Assembly (NCBI RefSeq): GCF_902497625.1
Contig: NZ_CABVGX010000024.1
Location: 1 to 64,000 of the forward strand
Direction of reading: 5' to 3'
Source of the DNA: Pseudomonas fluorescens
GTDB lineage: Bacteria; Pseudomonadota; Gammaproteobacteria; Pseudomonadales; Pseudomonadaceae
Length of the DNA stretch: 64,000 nucleotides
A program made the translations under genes and the position numbers. The notes beneath the pieces are model-generated. The model saw only the letters and a list, made by a program, of their open reading frames with translations, ran no database searches and was not told the origin of the DNA. Below are positions 1 to 8,818 of this stretch, in pieces (position 1 is the first letter of the stretch; each line of letters begins with the position of its first letter).

Positions 1-1
1 G

Positions 2-148
2 TGTGTCGGCATTCTACAGAGGATCGCCAGCGTGTCAACCTTCGATACAGATAAAACTGTTCAGGTTCAATCGCTTAGCAGGACACAAGGCTCGGCGACC
101 CGGCTGAAAGCCACGTATGGCAAGGGCTCCAGCTCTATTAGCCAGTGA
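2..148 (+). CDS. C-terminal fragment of an unknown protein, cut by the left window edge
   Basis: A reading frame is open from base 2 and closes with TGA at 146-148, giving 48 residues that end in GKGSSSISQ. The fragment is rich in Ser, Thr, Gln and Lys, with no motif I recognise. It could be the tail of a real gene running in from the left, or a chance open frame; 48 codons without a stop in GC-rich DNA is weak evidence. No terminator is obvious after it. Function unknown. Confidence 0.3.
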   Translation, partial: CVGILQRIASVSTFDTDKTVQVQSLSRTQGSATRLKATYGKGSSSISQ

Positions 149-213
149 GTGTCGATTGAGAAAATAAATTCATCGGTTACTCTTCCTACACAGTACAAAG
201 AAGATTCGCGGTA

Positions 214-229
214 CTGGTGCTATATACAG
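214..229 (+). promoter_or_regulatory. LexA-like SOS box upstream of dinB
   Basis: The 16 bases read CTGG, eight bases, ACAG. The gammaproteobacterial LexA consensus is CTGT-N8-ACAG, so there is one mismatch in the left half and the AT-rich centre (TATAT) is preserved. It lies 68 bases before the dinB ATG, a usual distance for an SOS operator, and dinB is a classical SOS gene. Seen directly: the motif and its spacing. Inferred: LexA binding. Confidence 0.6.
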
Positions 230-297
230 TTGTCAGTGAGATACTGCGCGTCCTACGCACTTTGACTTCGTTTCTGCCTGATGAACGCCGCTTTTAT

Positions 298-1359
298 ATG
301 ACACAGCGAAAAATCATCCACGTCGACTGCGACTGCTTTTATGCGGCCATCGAAATGCGTGACGATCCTCAACTGGCCGGAAAACCGCTGGCGGTAGGTG
401 GCTCGGCAGACCGCCGAGGGGTTATCGCTACCTGTAACTATGAAGCTCGGGCTTATGGCGTGCGCTCCGCGATGTCGTCGGGGCATGCCCTGAAGCTGTG
501 CCCGGACCTGACCATCGTCAAGCCGCGCATGGACGCTTATAGAGAAGCGTCAAAGGAAATCCACACGATCTTCCGCGATTACACCGAGTTGATTGAGCCG
601 CTCTCCCTCGATGAAGCATACCTCGATGTTTCCGACAGCGCGCATTTCGGCGGCAGCGCCACGCGCATCGCTCAGGAAATTCGAAGACGCGTGTCCAACC
701 AGTTGCACATCACCGTTTCAGCCGGCGTCGCGCCGAACAAGTTTCTCGCCAAGATCGCCAGCGACTGGAAGAAGCCTAACGGCCTGTTCGTCATCACGCC
801 CGATCAGGTCGAAGATTTCGTCAGCGCGCTGCCGGTCAGCAAGCTGCACGGCGTCGGCAAAGTCACAGCGGACAAATTGAACAGGCTCGGTATCGTCGAC
901 TGCTCGCATCTGCGTGATTGGAACAAGCTGGCGCTGGTGCGGGAATTCGGCAGTTTTGGCGAAAGACTGTGGAGCCTGGCCCGCGGGATTGATGACCGGC
1001 TGGTGCACAACGACAGTCGTCGGCAGTCGATCAGCGTCGAAAACACTTACGACGTCGATTTGCCGGATCTGGTCAGTTGCCTGGATAAATTGCCGGAGTT
1101 GCTGCAAACACTGGCGGGGCGCATGGCGCGTATTGACAGCAGCTACCGGCCGGGCAAGCCGTTCGTCAAAGTGAAGTTTCACGACTTTACCCAGACCACG
1201 CTGGAGCAGGCTGGGGCAGGGCGGGATTTAGGCAGTTACCAGTTGCTGTTGACTCAGGCGTTCAATCGCGGCGGGAAACCGGTGAGGTTGCTCGGGGTCG
1301 GGGTGAGGCTGGAGGATTTGCGCGGTGGGTTTGAGCAGATGGAGTTGTTTGAGCGGTGA
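298..1359 (+). CDS. dinB: DNA polymerase IV (Y-family translesion polymerase)
   Basis: Error-prone Y-family polymerase that copies past damaged template bases in the cytoplasm. I chose the ATG at 298 (353 residues) because the protein then begins MTQRKIIHVD, directly before the catalytic palm motif; the frame extends upstream to a TTG at 217, but that 27-residue stretch does not resemble the family. Metal-binding acidic residues are Asp10 in DCDCFYA and the SLDEAYLD motif at about 103-110. A helix-hairpin-helix (LHGVGK) lies near 183-188, followed by the little-finger domain from about 240. The extreme C-terminus contains QMELF, matching the QxxLF beta-clamp-binding pattern. Length is normal for DinB. 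A LexA-like box upstream suggests SOS control. Identification is secure. Confidence 0.96.
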   Translation: MTQRKIIHVDCDCFYAAIEMRDDPQLAGKPLAVGGSADRRGVIATCNYEARAYGVRSAMSSGHALKLCPDLTIVKPRMDAYREASKEIHTIFRDYTELIEPLSLDEAYLDVSDSAHFGGSATRIAQEIRRRVSNQLHITVSAGVAPNKFLAKIASDWKKPNGLFVITPDQVEDFVSALPVSKLHGVGKVTADKLNRLGIVDCSHLRDWNKLALVREFGSFGERLWSLARGIDDRLVHNDSRRQSISVENTYDVDLPDLVSCLDKLPELLQTLAGRMARIDSSYRPGKPFVKVKFHDFTQTTLEQAGAGRDLGSYQLLLTQAFNRGGKPVRLLGVGVRLEDLRGGFEQMELFER

Positions 1360-1371
1360 CAGCCAGAAACT

Positions 1372-1446
1372 AAAGATCGCAGCCTGCGGCAGCTCCTACG
1401 GGGAAACGCATTCCGATGTAGGAGCTGCCGCAGGCTGCGATCTTTT
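1372..1446. repeat. REP/REPIN inverted pair (class with GATCGCAGCCTGCGGCAG core)
   Basis: Two nearly perfect inverted copies of a palindromic element, each containing GCAGCCTGCGGCAGC and ending in the CTCCTAC / GTAGGAG motif, are separated by about 18 bases. The whole can fold into one long hairpin between convergent dinB and the downstream lipoprotein gene, so it may also act as a transcription barrier. The same class recurs at 7431, 25424 and 44167. Confidence 0.85.
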
Positions 1447-1453
1447 ACAAATA

Positions 1454-2407
1454 TTAATTCGGTCCCGGATCCGCGACCAGTCGTCCAGCATCCTTGGTTA
1501 GCGACTTCAGAAACTCGGTCTGCAACTCAGGATCATTGCGAGTCAGCTCGATCAGGCTCTGCTCCAGCTCACTGGCTTCTTCCTCCAGACCCAGCTCCGA
1601 CAGGCGTTTGACCCGGTGCACCCACTGGCTCACTTCGTCATCTTCGAGGTCGTCGTAAATCAGCCCGTGCGCCTCCACCAACTTGCCACGCAGCGTGCTG
1701 CTCAGCGCCAGAGTCGAGTCGGAATGCACATCGTCTTGGCTGTCGGTAACGCTGATCTGCAGTTTGCCCAGATGGTTGAGATCATGTTCGGCAAACGGGC
1801 TGTCCAGCAGGTTGATTCGCAGAACACCATTCTTGTCCGTGGTCAGCTCGAACGTCTCTTTGCCGGCCTTGACTTCAACCGGACGCTCGCTCCACGGCAG
1901 GCTCGAGTATTCGGTGCGCTTTTCGAGCTGCATTTCGTCGATGCCGGCCAGGTTCTGTTGCGCGCGGCCGTTGGACTGCGCGTTCATGAACGGGTTGAGC
2001 CCGGCAAATCCGTAACTGAACCAATCGCGGGTCACGCTATCCGGAAGGTTGCCGAGTGCGAACACGTTGACCACGTTCGCGCCGACGCCGCCCACCACCG
2101 CCACTGCCCCCAGGGGGATCTCGTAGACTTCGCGCCAGGGCTGGTACGGGGTGTATCGATCGTAGTGGCGAGTGACTTCGAACTCGGTGACCTCGAACGT
2201 TTTCTGCTCGTGGATTTTGACCCGACGTTGCGGCAGCTCAAGCACCTTGGGCTCGCCGACATCAATCTGCAGGCTGTGGTCGAGCAGTTTGCGCTCGACG
2301 CGTGCCTCGTGCTCGCTGCGTTGCGACATCTGATTGGCGCAGCCGCTGACCAGCAGGGTGCCGCATAACGCGGCACCACCGAGGCCTAAGGTGTTTCGCT
2401 TGAACAT
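1454..2407 (-). CDS. Predicted outer-membrane lipoprotein of unknown function
   Basis: 317 residues beginning with a lipoprotein signal peptide: positive N-terminus, hydrophobic stretch, then the lipobox LVSGC with the acylated Cys at about residue 23. Residue +2 after the Cys is Ala, compatible with outer-membrane sorting by Lol. The mature part is hydrophilic, with a short Gly/Val-rich hydrophobic segment (VAVVGGVGANVV, about 103-114) and a Leu/Glu-rich C-terminal third (about 225-310) that may be helical. No domain is recognised. It lies 17 bases downstream of proS on the same strand and could be cotranscribed with it. No function can be assigned from sequence. Confidence 0.8.
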   Translation of the reverse strand: MFKRNTLGLGGAALCGTLLVSGCANQMSQRSEHEARVERKLLDHSLQIDVGEPKVLELPQRRVKIHEQKTFEVTEFEVTRHYDRYTPYQPWREVYEIPLGAVAVVGGVGANVVNVFALGNLPDSVTRDWFSYGFAGLNPFMNAQSNGRAQQNLAGIDEMQLEKRTEYSSLPWSERPVEVKAGKETFELTTDKNGVLRINLLDSPFAEHDLNHLGKLQISVTDSQDDVHSDSTLALSSTLRGKLVEAHGLIYDDLEDDEVSQWVHRVKRLSELGLEEEASELEQSLIELTRNDPELQTEFLKSLTKDAGRLVADPGPN

Positions 2408-2424
2408 GACGTCTCTATCTGGTG

Positions 2425-4140
2425 TCAGCGGCGGATACGGGCCTGGAGGAAGGACAGCACGTCGGCAACCGGTAGCGCTTGCGCTTCAGGTTCGGTACGG
2501 CTCTTGTATTCCAGGTTGCCTTCGGCGAGGCCGCGGTCACTGACGACTATCCGGTGAGGGATGCCGATCAGTTCCATGTCGGCAAACTTGATGCCCGGGC
2601 TGGTTTTCTTGTCGCGATCGTCCAGCAGCACTTCGAAGCCGGCGGCTGTCAGTTCTGCGTAAAGCTTGTCGGTGGCTTCGCGAACCTGTTCGGTTTCGTA
2701 GCGCAGCGGCACCAATGCGACCTGGAACGGCGCCAGGGTGTCGCTCCAGATGATCCCGTTGGCGTCGTTGTTCTGCTCGATGGCAGCGGCCACCACGCGG
2801 GAAACGCCGATGCCGTAGCAACCCATTTGCAGGGTGACCGGCTTGCCGTTCTCGCCCAGCACTTCGCATTTCATCGCTTTGCTGTACTTGTTGCCCAGCT
2901 GGAATACATGACCGACTTCGATGCCGCGTTTGATTTCCAGCGTGCCTTTGCCGTCCGGGCTCGGATCGCCGGCCACAACGTTACGCAGGTCGGCAACGGC
3001 AGGCACTGGCAGGTCGCGCTCCCAGTTGACGCCAAAGTAGTGCTTGTCGTCGATGTTGGCGCCGATGCCGAAGTCGCTCATCAGCTCGACCGAGCGGTCG
3101 ATGATGATCGGCAGGGGCAGATTCAACGGGCCAAGGGAGCCGGCACCGGCGCCAATGGCGTCACGTAGTTCTGCTTCGGATGCCATGACCAGCGGGCTGG
3201 CGACGCCTGGCTGGTTGGCTGCCTTGATTTCGTTCAGCTCGTGGTCGCCACGAATGATCAGCGCAATCAGCTTGCCTGCTTCTTCAGCGTGAACCACAAG
3301 GGTCTTGATGGTTTTTTCGATCGGCAGGTTGAAGCCTTCAACCAGTTGCGCGATGGTCTTGGCGTTAGGCGTATCGACCAGGCGCAATTCCTCGCCAGGT
3401 GCAGCACGGGAAGTTTCACGGGGCACCGCTTCGGCTTTTTCGATGTTGGCGGCGTAGTCGGAACCGTTGCTGAAGACGATGTCGTCTTCACCAGATTCGG
3501 CCAGCACGTGAAACTCGTGGGAGCCAGCGCCGCCGATCGAACCATTGTCGGCTTCAACCGGGCGGAAATTCAGGCCCAGTCGCGTGAAAATATTGCAGTA
3601 CGCCTGGTGCATGCGGTCGTAGGTGATCTGCAGGCAAGCCTGGTCCGCGTGGAACGAGTAGGCGTCCTTCATGATGAATTCACGGCCGCGCATCAAGCCG
3701 AAGCGTGGACGGATTTCGTCACGGAATTTGGTCTGGATCTGATACAGGTTGATCGGCAGCTGTTTATAGCTGCTCAACTCGTTGCGCATCAGGTCGGTGA
3801 TCACTTCTTCGTGGGTCGGGCCGGCGCAGAAGTCGCGCCCGTGACGATCCTTGAAGCGCAGCAACTCAGGGCCGTACTCTTCCCAGCGACCGGATTCCTG
3901 CCACAGCTCAGCTGGCTGGGTGCTCGGCATCAACACTTCGAGAGAACCGGCAGCGTTCATTTCTTCGCGAACGATGGCTTCGACCTTGCGCATGACTCGC
4001 AAGCCCATCGGCAGCCAGGTGTACAGGCCCGAGGCGAGTTTGCGGATCATGCCGGCGCGCAGCATCAACTGATGGCTGATGACGACCGCGTCGGAAGGCG
4101 TTTCTTTCTGTGTGGCGAGCAAAAATTGACTGGTGCGCAT
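2425..4140 (-). CDS. proS: Prolyl-tRNA synthetase
   Basis: Class II aminoacyl-tRNA synthetase that charges tRNA-Pro with proline. At 571 residues it is the long bacterial type: catalytic core, an inserted editing domain, and the C-terminal anticodon-binding domain. The class II motif region GPTHEEVITDLMR is near 107-119, and a motif 2-like segment FRDEIRPRFGLMRGREF follows near 138-154. The insertion between about 220 and 400, including IIRGDHELNEIK, is the YbaK-like domain that hydrolyses Ala-tRNA-Pro. The glycine-rich motif 3 segment GCYGIGVSRV is at about 440-450. The ATG start gives a conserved N-terminus (MRTSQFLLAT). Identification is secure. Confidence 0.97.
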   Translation of the reverse strand: MRTSQFLLATQKETPSDAVVISHQLMLRAGMIRKLASGLYTWLPMGLRVMRKVEAIVREEMNAAGSLEVLMPSTQPAELWQESGRWEEYGPELLRFKDRHGRDFCAGPTHEEVITDLMRNELSSYKQLPINLYQIQTKFRDEIRPRFGLMRGREFIMKDAYSFHADQACLQITYDRMHQAYCNIFTRLGLNFRPVEADNGSIGGAGSHEFHVLAESGEDDIVFSNGSDYAANIEKAEAVPRETSRAAPGEELRLVDTPNAKTIAQLVEGFNLPIEKTIKTLVVHAEEAGKLIALIIRGDHELNEIKAANQPGVASPLVMASEAELRDAIGAGAGSLGPLNLPLPIIIDRSVELMSDFGIGANIDDKHYFGVNWERDLPVPAVADLRNVVAGDPSPDGKGTLEIKRGIEVGHVFQLGNKYSKAMKCEVLGENGKPVTLQMGCYGIGVSRVVAAAIEQNNDANGIIWSDTLAPFQVALVPLRYETEQVREATDKLYAELTAAGFEVLLDDRDKKTSPGIKFADMELIGIPHRIVVSDRGLAEGNLEYKSRTEPEAQALPVADVLSFLQARIRR

Positions 4141-4279
4141 GATAGGCCGTTGTCGGTTGCTGATGACGAGAAATGACGGAGCATTGTACGGGCGAGATCT
4201 GCTGGCGTACAGGCGCGGTCGACGGTGTGGCGGCAGGGCGGGAATTTCCGCGCCCTTGAAAACCTTGCAGATTAAACGC

Positions 4280-5839
4280 CTAGGATTCTTCGGCCACCTG
4301 AGTCGGGGTCGCCTCTGGCTTGGGCGTCAGGCGCTCGCGGCGATTCTCCTGATACCAGTGCAATGCGATCAGCACCAGTGTCGGAACCCCCAGCAGCGCA
4401 GTGATCAGGAAAAAATTGTGGTAACCGTATTTTTCCACCATGACCCCTGAATAGCCGCCGATCAAACGGGGCAGCAGAAGCATGATCGAACTGAGCAAGG
4501 CGTATTGCGTCGCGGAGAACTTCAGGTTGGTCAGGCTCGAAAGGTAGGCGACGAACGCCGAGGTTGCCAGGCCGGAACTGAAGTTGTCGAGCGAAATGGT
4601 GCCGATCAGCATGTTCAGGTTGGCGCCCATGTCGGCGAGCATCAGGAATAGCAAATTGGTGCCGGCCGATGTGACACCGCCGATGAACAGGATAGGCAGA
4701 ATGCCGAAGCGCACGATCAGCAAGCCGCCCATGCCGGCGCCCACCAGCGTCATGATCAGGCCGAAAATTTTGCTGACACTGGCGATCTGATCCTTGGTGA
4801 AGCCCTGATCGATGTAAAACACGTTGGCCATCACGCCCATGACGGTGTCCGACATCCGGTAGGTTGCGATCAGCCCGAGCAGTAGCAGCGCTTGCCAGCG
4901 ATAACGCAGGATGAAGTCGTTGATCGGCGTCAGCACAGGTGCCAGGCCCCGACGGCCGACCGCTGACAGGCACAGGGCCGTCAGCGTGATGTAGAGAATC
5001 GCCCGCAGAAATGCGCGGTCCTCGAGCAGCAGATCGAGCAGGCTCATGTCGCCGAACAACACGCTGGCGAAGTCGGTGTTGTAGAGCTGGGTAAACATGG
5101 CCGGCACGGAGACCAGTAACACGATCAGGACGAACACCGAGGCCAGTTGATGAACGAAGCTGTAGCGGCCGGCTTGCAGTTGTGTGCGTAGTGGAACCGG
5201 TGGTTCGCGCATGAAAAATGAGGTGAGCAGCGCCGGAATCATCAACGCGCCGAACAGGATATAAGTGCCAGCCCATGCCGAATGCTTATAGTTGAAACCG
5301 GTAGAACCGAAGCCTTCAGCGAAGAATAGCGCGCCAGCGGTCGCCAGCAGTGCGGCGATTCGGTAACCGGACATATAGCTGGCGGCGAGTGCGGCTTGTC
5401 GACTGTCGTCGGCGATTTCCAGGCGATAGGCATCGACCGCAATGTCCTGCGTTGCTGATGCAAAGGCGACAACCACGGCGATTGCGATCAGCCAGGACAG
5501 GTGTTTTTGCGGATCGCAGAAACCCATCCCGATCAAGCCGAGGATGACCAGCGCCTGTGACAGCACCAGCCAGGAACGACGGCGACCGAGCTTGCCGAGC
5601 AATGGCAGGCGCCATTGGTCGAGCAAGGGTGACCAGACCCATTTAAAGGCGTAGGCCAGACCGATCAGGCTCGCGTAGCCGATGGTTTCGCGGGCGACGC
5701 CGGCTTCTCGCAGCCAGACCGAAAGTGTCGAGAACACCAGCATGTAGGGCAGGCCGGCAGCGAAACCGAGCAACAACAGCACAAGTGTCGAAGGGCTGGC
5801 ATAGGCGGCGAGCGCGGCGCGCCAGGTTTTACGGGGCAT
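4280..5839 (-). CDS. ampG: AmpG-type muropeptide permease (MFS)
   Basis: 519-residue inner-membrane protein with at least twelve hydrophobic helices. The N-terminal part (GFAAGLPYMLVFSTL, then AYAFKWVWSPLLDQW with the Arg-rich loop GRRRSW) and the segment SATQDIAVDAYRLE are characteristic of AmpG, the proton-driven importer of anhydro-muropeptides in cell-wall recycling. In pseudomonads this pathway feeds ampC beta-lactamase induction, so the gene can matter for beta-lactam response. A long loop with charged residues lies near 280-310. The C-terminal tail is hydrophilic. It stands alone between proS and an alkyltransferase-like gene. Family membership is clear; whether this is the main AmpG or a paralogue cannot be told here. 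Confidence 0.85.
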   Translation of the reverse strand: MPRKTWRAALAAYASPSTLVLLLLGFAAGLPYMLVFSTLSVWLREAGVARETIGYASLIGLAYAFKWVWSPLLDQWRLPLLGKLGRRRSWLVLSQALVILGLIGMGFCDPQKHLSWLIAIAVVVAFASATQDIAVDAYRLEIADDSRQAALAASYMSGYRIAALLATAGALFFAEGFGSTGFNYKHSAWAGTYILFGALMIPALLTSFFMREPPVPLRTQLQAGRYSFVHQLASVFVLIVLLVSVPAMFTQLYNTDFASVLFGDMSLLDLLLEDRAFLRAILYITLTALCLSAVGRRGLAPVLTPINDFILRYRWQALLLLGLIATYRMSDTVMGVMANVFYIDQGFTKDQIASVSKIFGLIMTLVGAGMGGLLIVRFGILPILFIGGVTSAGTNLLFLMLADMGANLNMLIGTISLDNFSSGLATSAFVAYLSSLTNLKFSATQYALLSSIMLLLPRLIGGYSGVMVEKYGYHNFFLITALLGVPTLVLIALHWYQENRRERLTPKPEATPTQVAEES

Positions 5840-5882
5840 GGGCTGAAGTCTGCCTCAAGGTTACGGAAACAAAGCGCGCACT

Positions 5883-6260
5883 CTAACCGCTGTGCTCTAC
5901 CGGACGCCAGCCATGACGCTGAATATCAACACGATTATTCAGGATACTGACGCCTTCGGAGCGCAATCTTGCGCGTTGTTCATCGCCTGAAGGGCTGCCC
6001 AACGGCAGACTGATCCGACCGCCGGCCCCGAGCACCCGGTGCCAGGGCAGCTTGCTGTCGCCGGGAAGTTGACTAAGCGTGCGGCCGACCCAGCGAGCGG
6101 CGCGGCCCAATCCGGCAAGTTCGGCGAGTTGTCCATAACTGACGACCTTGCCTTCGGGCACCTGGGCCAAAGTAAGGTAAAGCGTCGCGCGTCGGATTTG
6201 AGCGGGGCTTTCATTTTCAGCAGCGGGATCGTTCACGGGCAGGCCTTGGGCTGTTCGCAT
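5883..6260 (-). CDS. Alkyltransferase-like protein (ATL; MGMT-related DNA-binding protein)
   Basis: About 125 residues; I prefer the ATG at 6260 (MRTAQGLP) over the upstream candidate at 6284. The sequence is the DNA-binding/active-site domain of O6-alkylguanine-DNA alkyltransferases: VPEGKVVSYGQLAELAG, then ARWVGRTL, then PWHRVLGAGG. In the methyltransferase the last motif is PCHRV with the alkyl-accepting Cys; here Trp replaces it. Known ATL proteins have exactly this change: they bind O6-alkylguanine and hand the lesion to nucleotide excision repair instead of reversing it. So it probably acts as a damage sensor, not an enzyme. Monocistronic, divergent from the DUF481 gene. Confidence 0.9.
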   Translation of the reverse strand: MRTAQGLPVNDPAAENESPAQIRRATLYLTLAQVPEGKVVSYGQLAELAGLGRAARWVGRTLSQLPGDSKLPWHRVLGAGGRISLPLGSPSGDEQRARLRSEGVSILNNRVDIQRHGWRPVEHSG

Positions 6261-6395
6261 TACCGTTTGTAGAGTAATCCCCAAATACGGGGATGAGAAA
6301 GGAACTCAATAGAATTAGTTGAGTCAGTGCATGCTAGGGTCTTATTCCTCCGGATAATTCCGACTTTTTTCGCAATCTTGAGCCTGTATTTGCTT

Positions 6396-7403
6396 ATGGT
6401 GTCCAGAACTCTGCTGTGCCTCGCTGTCCTCAGTGCTTCCACTCCTTTGCTCGCTGACACCGTATGGTTGAAGAACGGTGACAAGTTGAGCGGCAAGATC
6501 ACCTTGTTTGATGGTGGCAAACTCCTGATCCAGACCGAATACGCCGGTGCCGTGCCGATTGACTGGAAGCAGGTCAAAACGCTGGAGAGTGATCAGGAGT
6601 TGCTGGTCAAGCAGGATGCCTACACCGGCGAGAAGGCCAAGTCACTGCATGCGGCTGACGATGGCAAGGTGACGCTGGAAAACGGCGAAGCACCCAAGAC
6701 TGTCGAGTTGGCCAGCATCCAGCAGATGCTGAAACCCAAGCCAGTGGTCGAAGACCTGGTGTGGAAGGGTAATGTCGATATGGCGCTGGATTATCAGCGA
6801 GCCGAGAAAGACACCGATGATTACGACATTGACTTCAAAACCTCTGCGCGTCACGGCAAATGGCGCCACACCGCGGAAGGTGAGTACAACCGCGAGTTCC
6901 AGGATGATGTGGTCACCACCGACAACTGGCGTGGCGAGTACTCACTCGACCGCTTCCTGACCGATAAATGGTTCTGGCAAGGTCGCGGCGTCTACAAGCG
7001 CGACAAGGTTGAAGACCTGGCACGCCAACGTACTGTCGGTACCGGCCCGGGTTACCAGTTCTGGGACGACGAGCTTGGCGCGTTCTCCCTGGGCTCGCTG
7101 CTTAACCGTACGGATTACGAGTACGCGGACGGCGGCAAAGAGAACTTCTATTCTCTGGCCATGAAGTGGGACTACAACCGCTACCTGATAGGCAAGCAGG
7201 TTGAATTCTTCACCAATGGTGAGGTGGGCAAGCCACTATCCGGCGTGGCGGATTACGCGCTGGATGCCGAGGTGGGTCTGCGCTACAAGGTCACCGAGTG
7301 GGCATCGCTTAACCTGAAGGCCGAGCGAGACGTCATCAGCGGCACCAACGATGCCGATCTTGAGAAGACCCGTTACACCGCAGGCTTTGGTGTGGCCTGG
7401 TAA
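6396..7403 (+). CDS. DUF481-family outer-membrane protein
   Basis: 335 residues from the ATG at 6396, chosen because it gives a clean Sec signal peptide ending LLA before DTVWLKNGD; a TTG at 6327 would put 23 extra residues before it. The N-terminal quarter (DTVWLKNGDKLSGKI) resembles the small beta-domain often preceding DUF481. From about residue 135 the protein has alternating aromatic and charged residues (for example YNREFQDDV, YKVTEWASLNLK) ending in AGFGVAW with a terminal Trp, consistent with a DUF481 beta-barrel in the outer membrane. The function of the family (YdiY-like) is not established. Confidence 0.8.
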   Translation: MVSRTLLCLAVLSASTPLLADTVWLKNGDKLSGKITLFDGGKLLIQTEYAGAVPIDWKQVKTLESDQELLVKQDAYTGEKAKSLHAADDGKVTLENGEAPKTVELASIQQMLKPKPVVEDLVWKGNVDMALDYQRAEKDTDDYDIDFKTSARHGKWRHTAEGEYNREFQDDVVTTDNWRGEYSLDRFLTDKWFWQGRGVYKRDKVEDLARQRTVGTGPGYQFWDDELGAFSLGSLLNRTDYEYADGGKENFYSLAMKWDYNRYLIGKQVEFFTNGEVGKPLSGVADYALDAEVGLRYKVTEWASLNLKAERDVISGTNDADLEKTRYTAGFGVAW

Positions 7404-7430
7404 GCAGGTAGAGCTTTATAGCTGTAGATC

Positions 7431-7506
7431 AAAAGATCTCAGCCTGCGGCAGCTGCTACAGGATGAATATGCCTTGTAGAAGCTGCTGAAGGTTGCGATC
7501 TTTTTT
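7431..7506. repeat. Degenerate REP inverted pair
   Basis: Inverted copies of the CAGCCTGCGGCAGCTGCTAC element and a decayed partner (GAAGCTGCTGAAGGTTGCGATC) lie between the DUF481 gene and the cold-shock gene. Same class as the pair at 1372, but with several mismatches between arms. Confidence 0.75.
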
Positions 7507-7534
7507 ATGCCTGACAAAAATCTACAGGCACAAA

Positions 7535-7565
7535 AAAGCCCCGCTTTTGAGGGCGGGGCCTTTTA
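7535..7565. terminator. Bidirectional rho-independent terminator between DUF481 gene and csp
   Basis: GCCCCGC and GCGGGGC arms form a strong stem with a short loop, flanked by an A-run on the left and a T-rich stretch on the right. It can end transcription of the rightward DUF481 gene and the leftward cold-shock gene. Confidence 0.85.
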
Positions 7566-7581
7566 CTAAAGCAAGTACAAG

Positions 7582-7791
7582 TTAGATAACTTGTACTTCT
7601 TCAGCTTGCATGCCTTTCTGACCGCGGGTAGCGATGAAAGAAACCTGTTGGCCTTCTTTCAGGCTTTTGAAGCCGTCGGATTGGATAGCTTTGAAGTGAA
7701 CGAACAGGTCGTCACCGGATTGTGGAGTGATGAAGCCGAAGCCTTTTTCATCGTTGAACCACTTAACGGTACCGGTTTGGCGATTAGACAT
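7582..7791 (-). CDS. Cold-shock-domain protein (CspA family)
   Basis: 69 residues forming one cold-shock domain. Both RNA-binding motifs are present: RNP1 as KGFGFI (about 16-21) and RNP2 as LFVHF (about 29-33). These proteins bind single-stranded RNA or DNA and melt RNA structure; some are cold-induced, others constitutive. The ribosome site AAGGAG sits seven bases before the ATG. The leader upstream is long and gene-free, in keeping with csp mRNAs whose long 5' untranslated region controls expression. Several paralogues normally exist per genome, so no specific symbol is given. Confidence 0.93.
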   Translation of the reverse strand: MSNRQTGTVKWFNDEKGFGFITPQSGDDLFVHFKAIQSDGFKSLKEGQQVSFIATRGQKGMQAEEVQVI

Positions 7792-8145
7792 GGTGTAACT
7801 CCTTGAACAAAGATAACTGCGACGCAGGAAGAACCCTGGCCGAGACTGAGTGCAAAGAGCAGGAAAAATTCTTGTAGATGGTTGGATCGAAATTCAACAT
7901 ATCGTGTAGAGATTCTCAGTGACACAAGCAGCACAGTGGCGCCACCTTAACCCTTTTTGCCGAACGTGCCAATGCTTCTTGCGAAGGTTTCTCTAAAATC
8001 ATGACTGACGGTGCGGGGTATTGGCGTCAAGGCCCGGAATTTACGGGGGATCGACGAGAATGCAGCGGCGGAACTTTGAACCGGCCGCGCACCCCGGTAA
8101 GATGCCGGACAGATTTTTTCCACCTCGCTATTCAGGACACCCGCC
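7792..8145. other. Intergenic region: csp leader and dcd upstream region
   Basis: 354 bases without a convincing gene. The part next to csp (to about 7930) is AT-richer than the surroundings and likely holds the csp promoter and long leader on the minus strand. The rest lies upstream of dcd; an AGGAC ribosome site precedes the dcd ATG. I see no strong hairpin or known RNA here. Confidence 0.5.
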
Positions 8146-8712
8146 ATGAGCATCAAATCGGACAAGTGGATTCGCCGCATGGCGCAAGAGCACGGCATGA
8201 TCGAACCTTTCGTCGAGCGTCAGGTGCGTGGCGAAGGCGCCGAGCGAGTGATTTCCTACGGTGTGTCGAGCTATGGCTACGATGTGCGCTGCGCTGACGA
8301 ATTCAAAGTGTTCACCAACATCAACTCGGCCACCGTCGACCCGAAGAACTTCGACGAGAAAAGCTTCGTCGACGTTAAGAGTGACGTCTGTATCATCCCG
8401 CCTAATTCGTTCGCTCTGGCTCGCACCGTGGAGTTTTTCCGCATCCCGCGCAACGTGCTGACCATCTGCCTGGGTAAAAGCACCTACGCGCGTTGCGGCA
8501 TTATCGTCAACGTGACGCCGCTTGAGCCGGAGTGGGAAGGCCACGTGACTCTGGAATTCTCCAACACCACCACATTGCCGGCGAAAATCTACGCCAATGA
8601 AGGCGTCGCACAGATGCTTTTCTTCGAATCCGACGAAGAGTGTGAAGTCTCCTACAAGGACCGTGGCGGCAAGTATCAAGGGCAACGCGGCGTCACTTTG
8701 CCACGCACTTGA
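8146..8712 (+). CDS. dcd: dCTP deaminase
   Basis: Deaminates dCTP to dUTP, the main supply of dUMP for thymidylate synthesis in gammaproteobacteria; cytoplasmic homotrimer. 188 residues, the family's usual length. Starts MSIKSDKWIRRMA. The segment SYGVSSYGYDVR (about 40-51), CLGKSTYARCG (about 108-118) and the active-site stretch PLEPEWEGHVTLEFSN (about 125-140, with the catalytic Glu of the HVTLE motif) are typical. It is followed by a short gap and then a small unknown gene on the same strand. Secure. Confidence 0.96.
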   Translation: MSIKSDKWIRRMAQEHGMIEPFVERQVRGEGAERVISYGVSSYGYDVRCADEFKVFTNINSATVDPKNFDEKSFVDVKSDVCIIPPNSFALARTVEFFRIPRNVLTICLGKSTYARCGIIVNVTPLEPEWEGHVTLEFSNTTTLPAKIYANEGVAQMLFFESDEECEVSYKDRGGKYQGQRGVTLPRT

Positions 8713-8818
8713 TCGATCCTTCTGCCAGGTCTTGGGAATTCTTCTGCACAGAAACACTCTATTGAGTGTACTGCCCGGTTAGCGCACAGCAAACCGGGCC
8801 ATTGCTCAGGAGTGCTCT

